A stretch of 64,000 bases of DNA from Sphingomonas desiccabilis (GTDB taxonomy: Bacteria > Pseudomonadota > Alphaproteobacteria > Sphingomonadales > Sphingomonadaceae): assembly GCF_004135605.1 (NCBI RefSeq), contig NZ_SDPT01000002.1, forward strand, positions 558,001 to 622,000, read 5' to 3'. Both the position numbers and the translations under genes were made by a program. Of the stretch, positions 37,764-46,520 are shown piece by piece. How positions within the stretch are numbered: position 1 is the stretch's first letter; the number at the start of each line of letters is the position of its first letter. Under the pieces are notes generated by a model. That model was not told where the DNA came from. It saw nothing but the letters and a program-made list of their open reading frames with translations, and ran no database searches.

Positions 37764-38963
37764 TTAGACGGACACCAGTCGCGAACGTCCTGCCAAGAGA
37801 CCGAACACGGACAAGGCGAGGCAAAGAATCGCGCCAGCCGCCAACGGAATGGCCCACCCACCGCTCGTGTCATGTAGCACGCCGGCGAGGATCGGGCCGG
37901 TAGCGGCGAGCAGGTAGCCGACACATTGCGCCATGCCCGACAGGGCGGCGGTTTGGCGGGAGGTTCCGGTCCGTAGTGCGAGGAACGTCAGCGCCAGCAA
38001 TAGCGCGCCGTTTGATCCCATGCCGAATAGCGGCACCCAAAGCGAGGCCCAAGCGGGTACGACGAGAAGGCCGATGAATGAGGCAGACATCACTAGGCCG
38101 ACCGCCACCCCGGCGAGTCTCTGATCCCGGAGTGCGCGTATCATTGGTCCAAACACTAGACCGGGAAGCACGGCGGCGAGCTGCATCAGGCCGTGGAGCG
38201 TGCCTGCCGTCGCCGGTTTATAACCGCTCTCCGTGAGGATCGAGGGCAGCCAGGCTACCACGGTATAGTAAAGGAAGGAGTTTATCCCCATGAACAGCGT
38301 GACCTGCCACGCCAGCGAGGATCGCCACAGGTGGCCTCCGCCCCGCTGCTGGGGAGGTTCGGCGATGGGCGGCTCTGCATGGCCAAGCTGCACCGCCCAC
38401 ACCAGTATGGCCGCCGCCGGCAGGACGAGCATGGACGCGAGCGTGAGCTGCCATCCGGCGACGTGAACCAGCGGGACCATCGCCGCTGATGCGATCGCGG
38501 CGGCGGTGCTCATCGTCACGGCCGTAAGCCCAGTGATTACGGCCACGCTCGCGGGAAAGTCGCGCTTGACCAAGCTGGGCAGCAGGACGTTGGCGATCGC
38601 GATGCCGACACCCAGAACGGCGATCCCCGTGAAGAGGCACCAGGCGGGGCCAGCGGAGCGCAGCAGGATGCCGGCGATCAGGAAAACCATGGCGAGGAAG
38701 AGCGACCTTTCCAGGCCGATCCGCCGCGACAGCATCGGCGCCACCGGGGCCATGATCCCGAACGCGAGCAACGGCAGGGTTGTCAGTAGGCCAGCTTCGC
38801 CTGGGGTGAGCGCGAACGCCTGCGACACCACATCCAGCACCGGGGCGATGCTGGTGACGGGTGCACGAAGGTTGGCGGCAACGAAGAGCAGGCCCGCCAG
38901 CAGGAGGGCCCGAGAGGAGTTGATGCGGGCGCCGTCGCCCGTGCGTGTGCCGGGTAACGTCAT
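37764..38963 (-). CDS. MFS transporter (CynX/NimT-like)
   Basis: The 399-residue protein has about 12 membrane helices and begins with LLLAGLLFVAANLRAPVTSIAPVL, the conserved first helix of the CynX/NimT branch of the major facilitator superfamily (cyanate or nitroimidazole-type transporters). GLERSLFLAMVFLIAG and the loop RDFPASVAVITGL fit. ATG 38963 was chosen because upstream in-frame codons run antisense to nothing but lack a ribosome site and any MFS sequence. Its substrate is likely linked to the catabolic island, but it faces away from the main operon. Confidence 0.87.
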   Translation of the reverse strand: MTLPGTRTGDGARINSSRALLLAGLLFVAANLRAPVTSIAPVLDVVSQAFALTPGEAGLLTTLPLLAFGIMAPVAPMLSRRIGLERSLFLAMVFLIAGILLRSAGPAWCLFTGIAVLGVGIAIANVLLPSLVKRDFPASVAVITGLTAVTMSTAAAIASAAMVPLVHVAGWQLTLASMLVLPAAAILVWAVQLGHAEPPIAEPPQQRGGGHLWRSSLAWQVTLFMGINSFLYYTVVAWLPSILTESGYKPATAGTLHGLMQLAAVLPGLVFGPMIRALRDQRLAGVAVGLVMSASFIGLLVVPAWASLWVPLFGMGSNGALLLALTFLALRTGTSRQTAALSGMAQCVGYLLAATGPILAGVLHDTSGGWAIPLAAGAILCLALSVFGLLAGRSRLVSV

Positions 38964-39042
38964 AGGTGTGGGCCGGGCTGGCTGGCGCCACCCACGTTCG
39001 CGCTGCCGCCGGCGATCCGTTGGCCGTCGGGCCCGAGCGAGT

Positions 39043-40617
39043 TCAGAACCGGAAAGTACCCCAAATGCCGAGGAACAGCGCATCGGCATAGTCCGCCCGC
39101 TTCAACGCCTTGGCCGCCTTCAGATACTCTGTGCGCAACGTGAAGGAGAGGTTCGGAGTGAGCGAGTGCACGGCGTTTAGGCGCAAAAGCTGTGCCACGG
39201 AGTTGCCGCGGACGTTCTGTGTGCCGGCAAGGGCGGCACCCACGCCGTTGTAGACCGCGTCGGTTTCGCTGGGGCGCCAGACGGCGGCCGCTTCTGCGAG
39301 TACGCGCGTCTTCTTGCCGATCGAGAAGGTGAAGGTCGGCGCGATGTCGAAGAAGTTCGACGGGCCTAGGAACAGGCCGTAGCTGAAATAGGGCGCGGTG
39401 CCGAACAGGATGTTGGCCGAGCGCAACGTGCCGTTCCCATAGGCACCGCCACCGGAGGCGTAATCCGCACGCCAGCCCAGCCGCGGTGCGGACGGCCCCT
39501 CGCCCATTGCGAAGGTCTGCGCGGCGAAGAGCTGGTAGGCAGAAATGTCGCGGCCGCCTTGCTCACCCTCCTGATAATTGCCGTTGATGTCGATGTTCAT
39601 ACGCCCCACGTCGCCGTAGAGCCGAACGCCATAGAAGCGCCGTTCCTCACGATCGAGCAGGTTCCCCCAGCGCTGGTTGCGGTTGCGGTAGCGGTAGAAG
39701 AATGGGTCGAGATACAGCTTCGATCCGCCGAACAGGTCGGTGGGCAGCACGAAGCCGCCGGTCACGCCGGAGAAGCGCCGGCTGTGGTCGGTCGGATCGT
39801 CAAACGCGTCGGGACCGCCGGTGACATAATGGAGATCGAACAGGCCGACGCGCGCCTTGGCGCTGCTGGCATAGGCGCGCACCCCGTCGAAGGTGATATG
39901 GATGTTGGGGTTTTCCTGGATGCTGACAAGCTGGATGGGACCATCCTGAAAGTCCTGACGCCCGACGCGGATGCCGGCCTGGACGCCCGGGGCAACCTCC
40001 CCCTTCACCTCCGCGAACAGCTGCTGCACGAACAGGTCGTTGCGCTGAACCGGGCTGGTGTTGCCGGGATTGCTGCCCAGGATCGCCCCGGACGCGAGCT
40101 GACCGAAGGCGCGGAAGTTCTCGCCCACGTGCAGGTCCGCACCGACGAAGTTGCGCAAGAGGAGCGCGTTGGTGTCCTTCCCCGCGCGAAGCCCGGGGCT
40201 GGTGATCGTGTCGTGTCGGAGGCGCTGCTCGTCGCTGAGCGTCAGATACACGTCGCCGTCGGCGTCCAGGGGGATGAACTTCAGCGCATCGAAGGGTCCG
40301 GTACGCTTGGCCGGATCCCGCAATGAGGACCAATCCTCTGCCCAGCGCGCAAGATAGAAGGCGGGACCGGCCTTGGCGCCATATCCCGCTGCCGCTTCCG
40401 GGTAGGTCACAGGCGGCGCTACCTGGGCCGCCGGCGTGGCGTGTGGTTGCTCGTTGCTGGGCAAGCCAGTGGGAACGGGTGAAGCCTGCGGCGATGCTTC
40501 AGCGGAGGGGGCCGTCTGCGGAAGAGCAGGCTGTGCTTCCGGTCGCGGGCTCGCAGGTGCACCCGAGGCGGGCGTCGCAGCGAGCAGCGCCGCTGTTCCA
40601 AGCGCGAACAATTCCAT
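39043..40617 (-). CDS. alginate-export-family outer-membrane porin
   Basis: The 524-residue protein has a signal peptide (LFALGTAALLAATPASGA), a Pro/Ala/Gln linker of about 60 residues and a beta-barrel with the family's AEDWSSLRDPAKRTGPFDALKFIPL and RQDFQDGPIQLVSIQENPNI, ending ALFLGIWGTFRF with a terminal Phe. Members of this family are found with aromatic and terpenoid degradation genes and are thought to let hydrophobic acids cross the outer membrane. It is preceded by GGAGAGACG and is divergent from the MFS-molybdenum hydroxylase operon. Confidence 0.88.
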   Translation of the reverse strand: MELFALGTAALLAATPASGAPASPRPEAQPALPQTAPSAEASPQASPVPTGLPSNEQPHATPAAQVAPPVTYPEAAAGYGAKAGPAFYLARWAEDWSSLRDPAKRTGPFDALKFIPLDADGDVYLTLSDEQRLRHDTITSPGLRAGKDTNALLLRNFVGADLHVGENFRAFGQLASGAILGSNPGNTSPVQRNDLFVQQLFAEVKGEVAPGVQAGIRVGRQDFQDGPIQLVSIQENPNIHITFDGVRAYASSAKARVGLFDLHYVTGGPDAFDDPTDHSRRFSGVTGGFVLPTDLFGGSKLYLDPFFYRYRNRNQRWGNLLDREERRFYGVRLYGDVGRMNIDINGNYQEGEQGGRDISAYQLFAAQTFAMGEGPSAPRLGWRADYASGGGAYGNGTLRSANILFGTAPYFSYGLFLGPSNFFDIAPTFTFSIGKKTRVLAEAAAVWRPSETDAVYNGVGAALAGTQNVRGNSVAQLLRLNAVHSLTPNLSFTLRTEYLKAAKALKRADYADALFLGIWGTFRF

Positions 40618-40772
40618 TCGTCTCTCCACCGGCGCGTGGACGCACCGCCATATCATTGCCCGAGATCGGGAGCGTCACGGTCCGCCGATCCCGCCCCCCA
40701 AGCAAATAATGTTCGGCGATGGTGGTGATCATTCCTGTTGATGAGGCCGAACCAGAAATCCATCACAAGCCG

Positions 40773-40787
40773 TTATCATGACGATAA
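40773..40787. promoter_or_regulatory. TTATC-N5-GATAA palindrome, candidate operator
   Basis: TTATCATGACGATAA is an exact inverted repeat (5+5 with 5-base spacer), and fits the T-N11-A rule of LysR-type sites. It sits in the 266-base divergent region between the porin (start 40617) and the MFS-coxLMS operon (start 40884). A second TTATT-rich segment follows at 40792-40799. Confidence 0.45.
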
Positions 40788-40883
40788 GTCGTTCTTATTT
40801 GTGTTGATACTGGCGTAGGTCGATCATCCTCCGAGGCGAGATTGCGTCCCATGCGTCGCGGCAGCCTTTGGAGAGGATGAATA

Positions 40884-42215
40884 ATGGACGCTTCCACGAC
40901 CGTTCGCCCCCCGACAACGCAGACAAGCGTCCTTGCGGTTGCCGCGTCCTGCTTCGGCTGGGGGCTCGATCTGTTCGACCTGTTCATCCTCCTATACGTC
41001 GCGCCCGCCGTTGGCCTGCACTTCTTCCCTTCCGAAGAGCCGATGCTGTCCCTGGCGGGCGCTTATGCCTCGTTCGCGGTGACCCTGCTCATGCGGCCGC
41101 TTGGGTCCGCGCTCTTCGGCTCCTACGCCGACCGCTATGGCCGCAAAGGCGCGATGATCGTCGCGGTGGCAGGCGTTGGCGTCGCGACCGCTGCGTTCGG
41201 CCTGCTCCCCACTGTCGAGACGATTGGAATTTGGGCGACGGTCCTGTTCCTGCTGATGCGGCTGGTGCAGGGGGTATTCGTCGGCGGCGTCGTCGCCTCG
41301 ACCCACGTCATCGGCACGGAATCGGTGCCGGAACGTTGGCGCGGCATGATGAGCGGCTTGATCGGGGGAGGCGGTGCTGCCGTCGGCACGGTCCTGGCAT
41401 CGTTTGCCTTCATGATCATCTCGTCGATCTTTCCGGATGAGGCATTCAACGACACCGGCTGGCGCTTCATGTTCTTCTGCGGCATGCTGACCAGCGCCGT
41501 CGGGTTGGTGCTGTTCCGCGGTCTAGCCGAATCGCCGCAGTTCCGTGCTGCGCAGGACGCGAAGGACGCCAAGCGCCGCGACAAGCAGGCGGCCACCGGC
41601 CCCTCGCCGCTGAAGAAGCTGTTCGGCACGCCCGACTATCGCAACCGGTTCTTCGTGAACCTGCTGTTGAGCGCGGGCGGCGGCGGCTTCTACTATCTGA
41701 CCGCCGGTTATCTGCCGACCTATCTCAAGCTGGTGAACGGGCTTCCCGGGCCGCAGGCGTCGACCATCATGCTGCTGGGTGCGGCGATGGGCGCGCTGTC
41801 CTCCATCGCGCTGGGAGAACTGAGCCAGCATATCGGCCGCAAGAAGACGTTTCTGGTGATCGGCGCAGTGGCGATCGTCGCGCTTCCGCTGCTGATCTCC
41901 GGCATGGCGACAGCCACCGGAAGTGCCGTCACCTGGTATGCGCTGGCGATCAGCTTCCTTGGCTCGGCCGGTTTCGCGCCATTGATGATCTACCTCAATG
42001 AGCGGTTCCCGACCGACATCCGTGCCACGGGCACCGCGCTGTCGTGGAACGTGGGCTTCGCGATCGGCGGGATCATGCCGACGTTCGTGTCGCTCGCGGC
42101 CAAGGCGCCGTCCGACATCCCGCACGTGCTCTCCATCTTCCTGGGCGTGCTGGCTGCGATCTATCTGCTGGGCGCGATCATCTCACCCGAAACACGTGGG
42201 AGGCTGGCTGCTTGA
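40884..42215 (+). CDS. MFS transporter (metabolite/aromatic acid:H+ symporter type)
   Basis: The 443-residue protein has 12 predicted helices. The loop between helices 2 and 3 carries GSYADRYGRKGAMI, and the mirrored loop after the central domain reads GELSQHIGRKKTFL, both MFS signatures. GWGLDLFDLFILLYVAPAVG in helix 1 is typical of the sialate/aromatic acid symporter branch. It is the first gene of the plus-strand operon and overlaps the molybdenum hydroxylase large subunit by four bases (TTGA), implying uptake of the substrate of that enzyme. GGAGAGGATG at 40871-40880 is the ribosome site. Confidence 0.9.
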   Translation: MDASTTVRPPTTQTSVLAVAASCFGWGLDLFDLFILLYVAPAVGLHFFPSEEPMLSLAGAYASFAVTLLMRPLGSALFGSYADRYGRKGAMIVAVAGVGVATAAFGLLPTVETIGIWATVLFLLMRLVQGVFVGGVVASTHVIGTESVPERWRGMMSGLIGGGGAAVGTVLASFAFMIISSIFPDEAFNDTGWRFMFFCGMLTSAVGLVLFRGLAESPQFRAAQDAKDAKRRDKQAATGPSPLKKLFGTPDYRNRFFVNLLLSAGGGGFYYLTAGYLPTYLKLVNGLPGPQASTIMLLGAAMGALSSIALGELSQHIGRKKTFLVIGAVAIVALPLLISGMATATGSAVTWYALAISFLGSAGFAPLMIYLNERFPTDIRATGTALSWNVGFAIGGIMPTFVSLAAKAPSDIPHVLSIFLGVLAAIYLLGAIISPETRGRLAA

Positions 42216-45193
42216 GCGTTGCTGCGCCATCGGACGGAAAGTGGGTCGGGCAATCGCTGCCGCGCGTCGAAGATGCGGCGCTGCTGACGGGGCGTGGCCG
42301 CTATATCGACGACCTGCCGGTAGCCCCTGGCACGCTGCACGCCGCGATCCTGCGGTCGCCGCACGGACACGCGACGATTGAGGCGATCGACGTCGCTCGT
42401 GCGCTAGCCCTCCCGGGCGTGGCAGCCGTGATCACCGGCGACGATGTGAAACGCTACGGCAGCAGCATGGTGGTGGGCGTCAAGGCGCCGCTCGACTGCT
42501 GGCCGATTGCGATCGACAAGGTGCGCTACTTTGGCGAGCCGGTGGCGGTGGTGGTGGCGGAAAGCCGCTACATCGCCGAGGACGCGCTGGACCGGATCGA
42601 CGTGCGGTACGTGCCCCTTCCGGCGGTGATCGACCCTGTCGCGGCATTGGAGGAGGATGCTCCGGTGCTGCACGAGCGGCTCGGCCGCAACCTCGTGTCG
42701 GAGCGGGCATTCCGCTACGGCGATCCGGAAGCGGCCTTTGCGGCGGCCCCCCACCGGATCGCGATCGACGTGCGCTACCCGCGCAACGCCTGCACGCCGA
42801 TTGAGACCTATGGCGTCATCGCCGAATATGATCCCGGGCTCGACGGCTACGACGTCACGGCCAATTTCCAAGGTCCGTTCAGTATCCATGCGGTGATGGC
42901 CCGTGCGCTGAAGGTGCCGGGCAACCGGCTGCGGCTGCGCACGCCTCCGGACAGCGGCGGTAGCTTCGGCGTCAAGCAGGGCATCTTTCCCTATGTCGTG
43001 CTCGTGGCGATCGCGGCCCGCGTTGCGGGGCGCCCGGTCAAGTGGATCGAGGACCGGCTTGAACATCTGATGGGGTCGGTGACGGCCACCAACCGTGCCG
43101 TGACGCTGGCAGCGGCGGTCGAGGCGGACGGGCGGATCACGGCACTCGACTGGGATCAGGTCGAGGACACGGGCGCCCATCTGCGCGCGCCGGAGCCTGC
43201 GACCTTGTACCGCATGCACGGCAACATGACCGGCGCCTATGCGATCCGGAACGTGGCGATCCGCAATCGCGTGGTGCTCACCAACAAGATGCCGACCGGG
43301 CTTAACCGCGGGTTCGGCGGGCCGCAGGTGTATTTCGCGCTGGAACGGCTGGTGCATCGCATCGCGACGACGCTGAAGCTCGATCCGCTGGACGTGATCC
43401 GCCGCAACCTGATCCCTGCCGAGGCCTTTCCATATCGCACCGCCACGGGCGCGCTCTATGACAGCGGCAACTATCAGGAGGCGATCGCGGCGGCGGTCCA
43501 GGATGGCGGGCTGGCCGACTTGATCGCCAGGCGCGATGCGGCGCGGGCCGAGGGGCGCATCTATGGCATCGGCTATACCGCTGCGGTCGAGCCGAGCGTC
43601 TCCAACATGGGCTACATCACCGCCGTCCTGACGCCCGAGGAGCGGACCAAGGCCGGGCCGAAGAACGGTGCGCAGGCCTCGGCCACGATCAGCCTGGATG
43701 CGGTCGGGTCAGTCAGCGTCCACGTCTCCTCGACGCCCCAGGGGCAGGGACACCGCACCGTGCTGGCGCAGGTTGTCGCCGATGCGTTCGGCCTCACACC
43801 CGCCGATGTCCGGGTCGTGACCGAGGTGGATACAAGCCGGGACGCATGGTCGATCGCGTCCGGCAACTACTCCAGCCGCTTCGCCCCCGCCGTGGCGGGC
43901 GCCGCGCGGATCGCCGCGGAACGGCTGCGCGCCAAGCTCGCCGCGATCGCCGCCAAGCAACTCGACGCCGATCTGGAGGACATCCGGTTCGACAAGGGCC
44001 GCGTCCATGCCGGCGATCCCGAGCGCTCGCTGGCATTCGGTCGCATCGCCTCCACCAGCCATTGGGCACCCGGCGAACTGCCGCAGGGGATCGAGCATGC
44101 CATTCGCGAGACGGCGTTCTGGACTCCGCCCGAACTGACCGCGCCGGACGCTCAGGACAACGTCAACAGCTCGCTGTGCCACGGCTTCATCTTCGACTTC
44201 TGCGGCGTGGAGATTGATCGCGAGACTGCGGCGGTGCGCATCGACAAATATGTCACCATGCACGACTGCGGGCGCATCCTACATCCCGGCATGGTGGCGG
44301 GGCAGGTGACGGGCGGGTTCGCGCATGCGGTGGGTGCGGCGCTGCTGGAAGAGACCGCCTATGCGCCGGACGGCAGCCTCGAGAGCGGAACGCTCGCCGA
44401 TTATCTGATTCCGACGGTGATGGAGACGCCCGAGCCGCTGATCCTCCACTATGAAAGCCCGTCGCCTTTCACGCCGCTTGGCGCAAAGGGTGTGGGCGAG
44501 GGCAATTGCATGTCCACGCCGGCATGCATCGCCAATGCGGTGGCGGACGCGCTGGGGATCGAGGATGTGACCCTGCCGATCCGATCCTCGGTGCTGGCGG
44601 AACATCTGCACGGGCCCGAGCCCGAACCGCTGCGACCGCCGCGCGTGGCGCCGCCTGCACCCGCCACCAAGGCGGGCGAGCGCGTGCTGACCGGCGAGGG
44701 GGAGGCCGTGGTGGTGGCGCCGCGCCAGCAGGTCTGGAACATGCTGCTAGATCCCGACGTGCTGATGTCGATCATCCCCGGTGCGCATGGGGTGGAGAAG
44801 GTGTCGGAGACGAAGTTCACCGCCGACGTCACGCTGGGCGTGGGGCCGGTGAAGAGCCGCTACTCCGCCGATATCGAGCTGTCCGACCTGGACGAGCCCA
44901 ACGGCGTCACCCTGACCGGCGGCACCCAGGGCGCGCTTGGCTTTGGCAAGGGCTCGGGACGGATCACGCTGACGGAAACCGAAAAGGGCGGCACGCGCAT
45001 CGGCTATACCTATCAGGCGGCGATCGGCGGCAAGGTCGCATCGATCGGCGGGCGGCTGCTCGACGGTGCGGCGCGGGTCGTGATCGGCCAGTTCTTTGAG
45101 GCGCTGGCCCGCAAGGCAGGCGGGGGCAGCGGGCGGTTGCACGTGCCCGGCTTCGTCAAACGGCTGCTCGCCATGATCGGGATCGCGCGATGA
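42212..45193 (+). CDS. molybdenum hydroxylase large subunit fused to SRPBCC domain
   Basis: The 993-residue protein starts at TTG 42212 after GGGAGG; no ATG fits. Residues ~1-800 are the xanthine dehydrogenase-family molybdopterin subunit: SLPRVEDAALLTGRGRYIDDL, PPDSGGSFGVKQGIFPYVV, TGLNRGFGGPQVYFALERL and the active-site Glu763 in GAKGVGEGNCMSTPAC. It lacks the AYRCSFR motif of CO dehydrogenase. Residues ~821-970 are a CoxG/SRPBCC domain (EAVVVAPRQQVWNMLLDPDVLMSIIPG), normally a separate maturation protein. Such enzymes hydroxylate aromatic or heteroaromatic rings or oxidise aldehydes. Subunits M and S follow at once. Confidence 0.93.
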   Translation: MSVAAPSDGKWVGQSLPRVEDAALLTGRGRYIDDLPVAPGTLHAAILRSPHGHATIEAIDVARALALPGVAAVITGDDVKRYGSSMVVGVKAPLDCWPIAIDKVRYFGEPVAVVVAESRYIAEDALDRIDVRYVPLPAVIDPVAALEEDAPVLHERLGRNLVSERAFRYGDPEAAFAAAPHRIAIDVRYPRNACTPIETYGVIAEYDPGLDGYDVTANFQGPFSIHAVMARALKVPGNRLRLRTPPDSGGSFGVKQGIFPYVVLVAIAARVAGRPVKWIEDRLEHLMGSVTATNRAVTLAAAVEADGRITALDWDQVEDTGAHLRAPEPATLYRMHGNMTGAYAIRNVAIRNRVVLTNKMPTGLNRGFGGPQVYFALERLVHRIATTLKLDPLDVIRRNLIPAEAFPYRTATGALYDSGNYQEAIAAAVQDGGLADLIARRDAARAEGRIYGIGYTAAVEPSVSNMGYITAVLTPEERTKAGPKNGAQASATISLDAVGSVSVHVSSTPQGQGHRTVLAQVVADAFGLTPADVRVVTEVDTSRDAWSIASGNYSSRFAPAVAGAARIAAERLRAKLAAIAAKQLDADLEDIRFDKGRVHAGDPERSLAFGRIASTSHWAPGELPQGIEHAIRETAFWTPPELTAPDAQDNVNSSLCHGFIFDFCGVEIDRETAAVRIDKYVTMHDCGRILHPGMVAGQVTGGFAHAVGAALLEETAYAPDGSLESGTLADYLIPTVMETPEPLILHYESPSPFTPLGAKGVGEGNCMSTPACIANAVADALGIEDVTLPIRSSVLAEHLHGPEPEPLRPPRVAPPAPATKAGERVLTGEGEAVVVAPRQQVWNMLLDPDVLMSIIPGAHGVEKVSETKFTADVTLGVGPVKSRYSADIELSDLDEPNGVTLTGGTQGALGFGKGSGRITLTETEKGGTRIGYTYQAAIGGKVASIGGRLLDGAARVVIGQFFEALARKAGGGSGRLHVPGFVKRLLAMIGIAR

Positions 45194-46020
45194 AGTCCGC
45201 TCCGTTCGATTATCTCCGCGTCGACAGCGTCGAGGAAGCGGCCCAGGTGCTTGCGGCCGAAGGCGGCGACGCGCGCATCATCGCGGGTGGACAGTCGCTG
45301 ATGCCGATGCTGGCGATGCGCCTGGCAACGCCGGCCCTGCTGGTGGACATCATGCACGTTGAGGCGCTGCGCCGGATCGACGACGACGGCAAGGTGCTGC
45401 GCATCGGTGCGGGCGTGCGGCAGCGGACGCTGGAGCATCACGCCGGGCTGGCCGAGCGGCATCCGCTGCTCGCCAAGGCGCTGCCCTGGGTCGGGCACAG
45501 CCAGACGCGCGCGCGTGGCACCGTATGCGGGTCGATCGCCCATGCCGATCCCTCGGCCGAACTCGCCCTTGTGCTGATGGCATGCGGCGGCACCGTGCAC
45601 CTGCGTGCAGGCCGCAAGAAGCGCAGCGTTGCCGCCGCCGACTTCTTCACGGGCATGATGGCAACCGCCAAGGCCGAGAACGAGATGATTGAGGCGGTGT
45701 CCTACCCCGTCGCCGCGCCGGGCCATAGCTATGCCTATCGGGAGATCGCGCGCCGTCATGGCGACTATGCGATCGTGGGCTGCGCCGCGACCGCGCGGCC
45801 GGACGGCACCACCAGTCTTGCGGTCGCAGGCGTCGCCGACCAGCCGATGGTGCGGGACCTGCCGCCTCCCGACGACAGCGGCTTCTTCGACGCGCTCAAC
45901 CAGTTCGCCTGGGACCTGAACGCCCGGGACGATCTTCACGCAACCGGCCGCTATCGCCGCGACATGGTGCGCCGGCTGGGCCGCCAGACCATCGAGGAGG
46001 CGGTCCGATGCCGCGACTGA
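45190..46020 (+). CDS. molybdenum hydroxylase FAD subunit (medium)
   Basis: The 276-residue FAD subunit of the CoxM/XdhB type has the two flavin motifs IAGGQSLMPMLAMR and TVCGSIAHADPSAELA. The N-terminal FDYLRVDSVEEAAQVLA and YREIARRHGDYAIVGCAA are standard. It passes electrons from the iron-sulfur subunit to an acceptor. The ATG overlaps the stop of the large subunit (ATGA), and its own stop lies inside the next gene, so translation is tightly coupled. Confidence 0.95.
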   Translation: MKSAPFDYLRVDSVEEAAQVLAAEGGDARIIAGGQSLMPMLAMRLATPALLVDIMHVEALRRIDDDGKVLRIGAGVRQRTLEHHAGLAERHPLLAKALPWVGHSQTRARGTVCGSIAHADPSAELALVLMACGGTVHLRAGRKKRSVAAADFFTGMMATAKAENEMIEAVSYPVAAPGHSYAYREIARRHGDYAIVGCAATARPDGTTSLAVAGVADQPMVRDLPPPDDSGFFDALNQFAWDLNARDDLHATGRYRRDMVRRLGRQTIEEAVRCRD

Positions 46021-46520
46021 GCGCCGACCGGCGCCACCCCGTCACCCTGAACCTCAACGGCCGCACCGTACGCGGCGAGGCCGAGCCGCGGATGTCGCTG
46101 ACCGACTTCCTGCGTCACGAGATCGGTGCGACCGGCACGCATGTCGGCTGCGAGCATGGCGTGTGCGGCGCGTGCACCGTGCTGATCGATGGTCAAACCG
46201 CGCGCGCGTGCCTGGCGCTGGCGGTGCAGGTCGACGGCTCGGACGTGAAGACGGTTGAAGGTCTGGAGGAAGAGCCGGGGCGGCTGGGCGTGATCCAGGA
46301 GGCGTTTCGCGAGCATCACGGGCTGCAATGCGGCTTTTGCACGCCCGGCTTCCTGATGACGCTTGATGCGCTGTTCCGCGAGCGTCCGGACGCCGACGAG
46401 GACCTGATCCGGGAAACGCTGTCCGGCCATCTGTGCCGCTGCACCGGATATGCGCCGATCGTGCGCGCGGCACTGGCTGCCCGCGACTGGCTTCGTGACG
46501 GAGAGACCGACCATGCTTGA
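46008..46520 (+). CDS. molybdenum hydroxylase [2Fe-2S] subunit (small)
   Basis: The 170-residue subunit carries two [2Fe-2S] clusters. The plant-ferredoxin-like Cys residues are in GCEHGVCGACTVLIDGQTARAC, and the second cluster's in CGFCTPGF and LCRCTGY. The N-terminal VTLNLNGRTVRGEAEPRMSLTDFLRHE is usual. It overlaps subunit M by 13 bases and the ligase by 8 bases. The order large-medium-small resembles other catabolic hydroxylases. Confidence 0.96.
   Translation: MPRLSADRRHPVTLNLNGRTVRGEAEPRMSLTDFLRHEIGATGTHVGCEHGVCGACTVLIDGQTARACLALAVQVDGSDVKTVEGLEEEPGRLGVIQEAFREHHGLQCGFCTPGFLMTLDALFRERPDADEDLIRETLSGHLCRCTGYAPIVRAALAARDWLRDGETDHA

Noticed and set aside
42212..46520. Identification of the molybdenum hydroxylase as CO dehydrogenase (coxLMS)
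   Set aside because: The AYRCSFR active-site motif of true CO dehydrogenase is missing, and the neighbours are catabolic.
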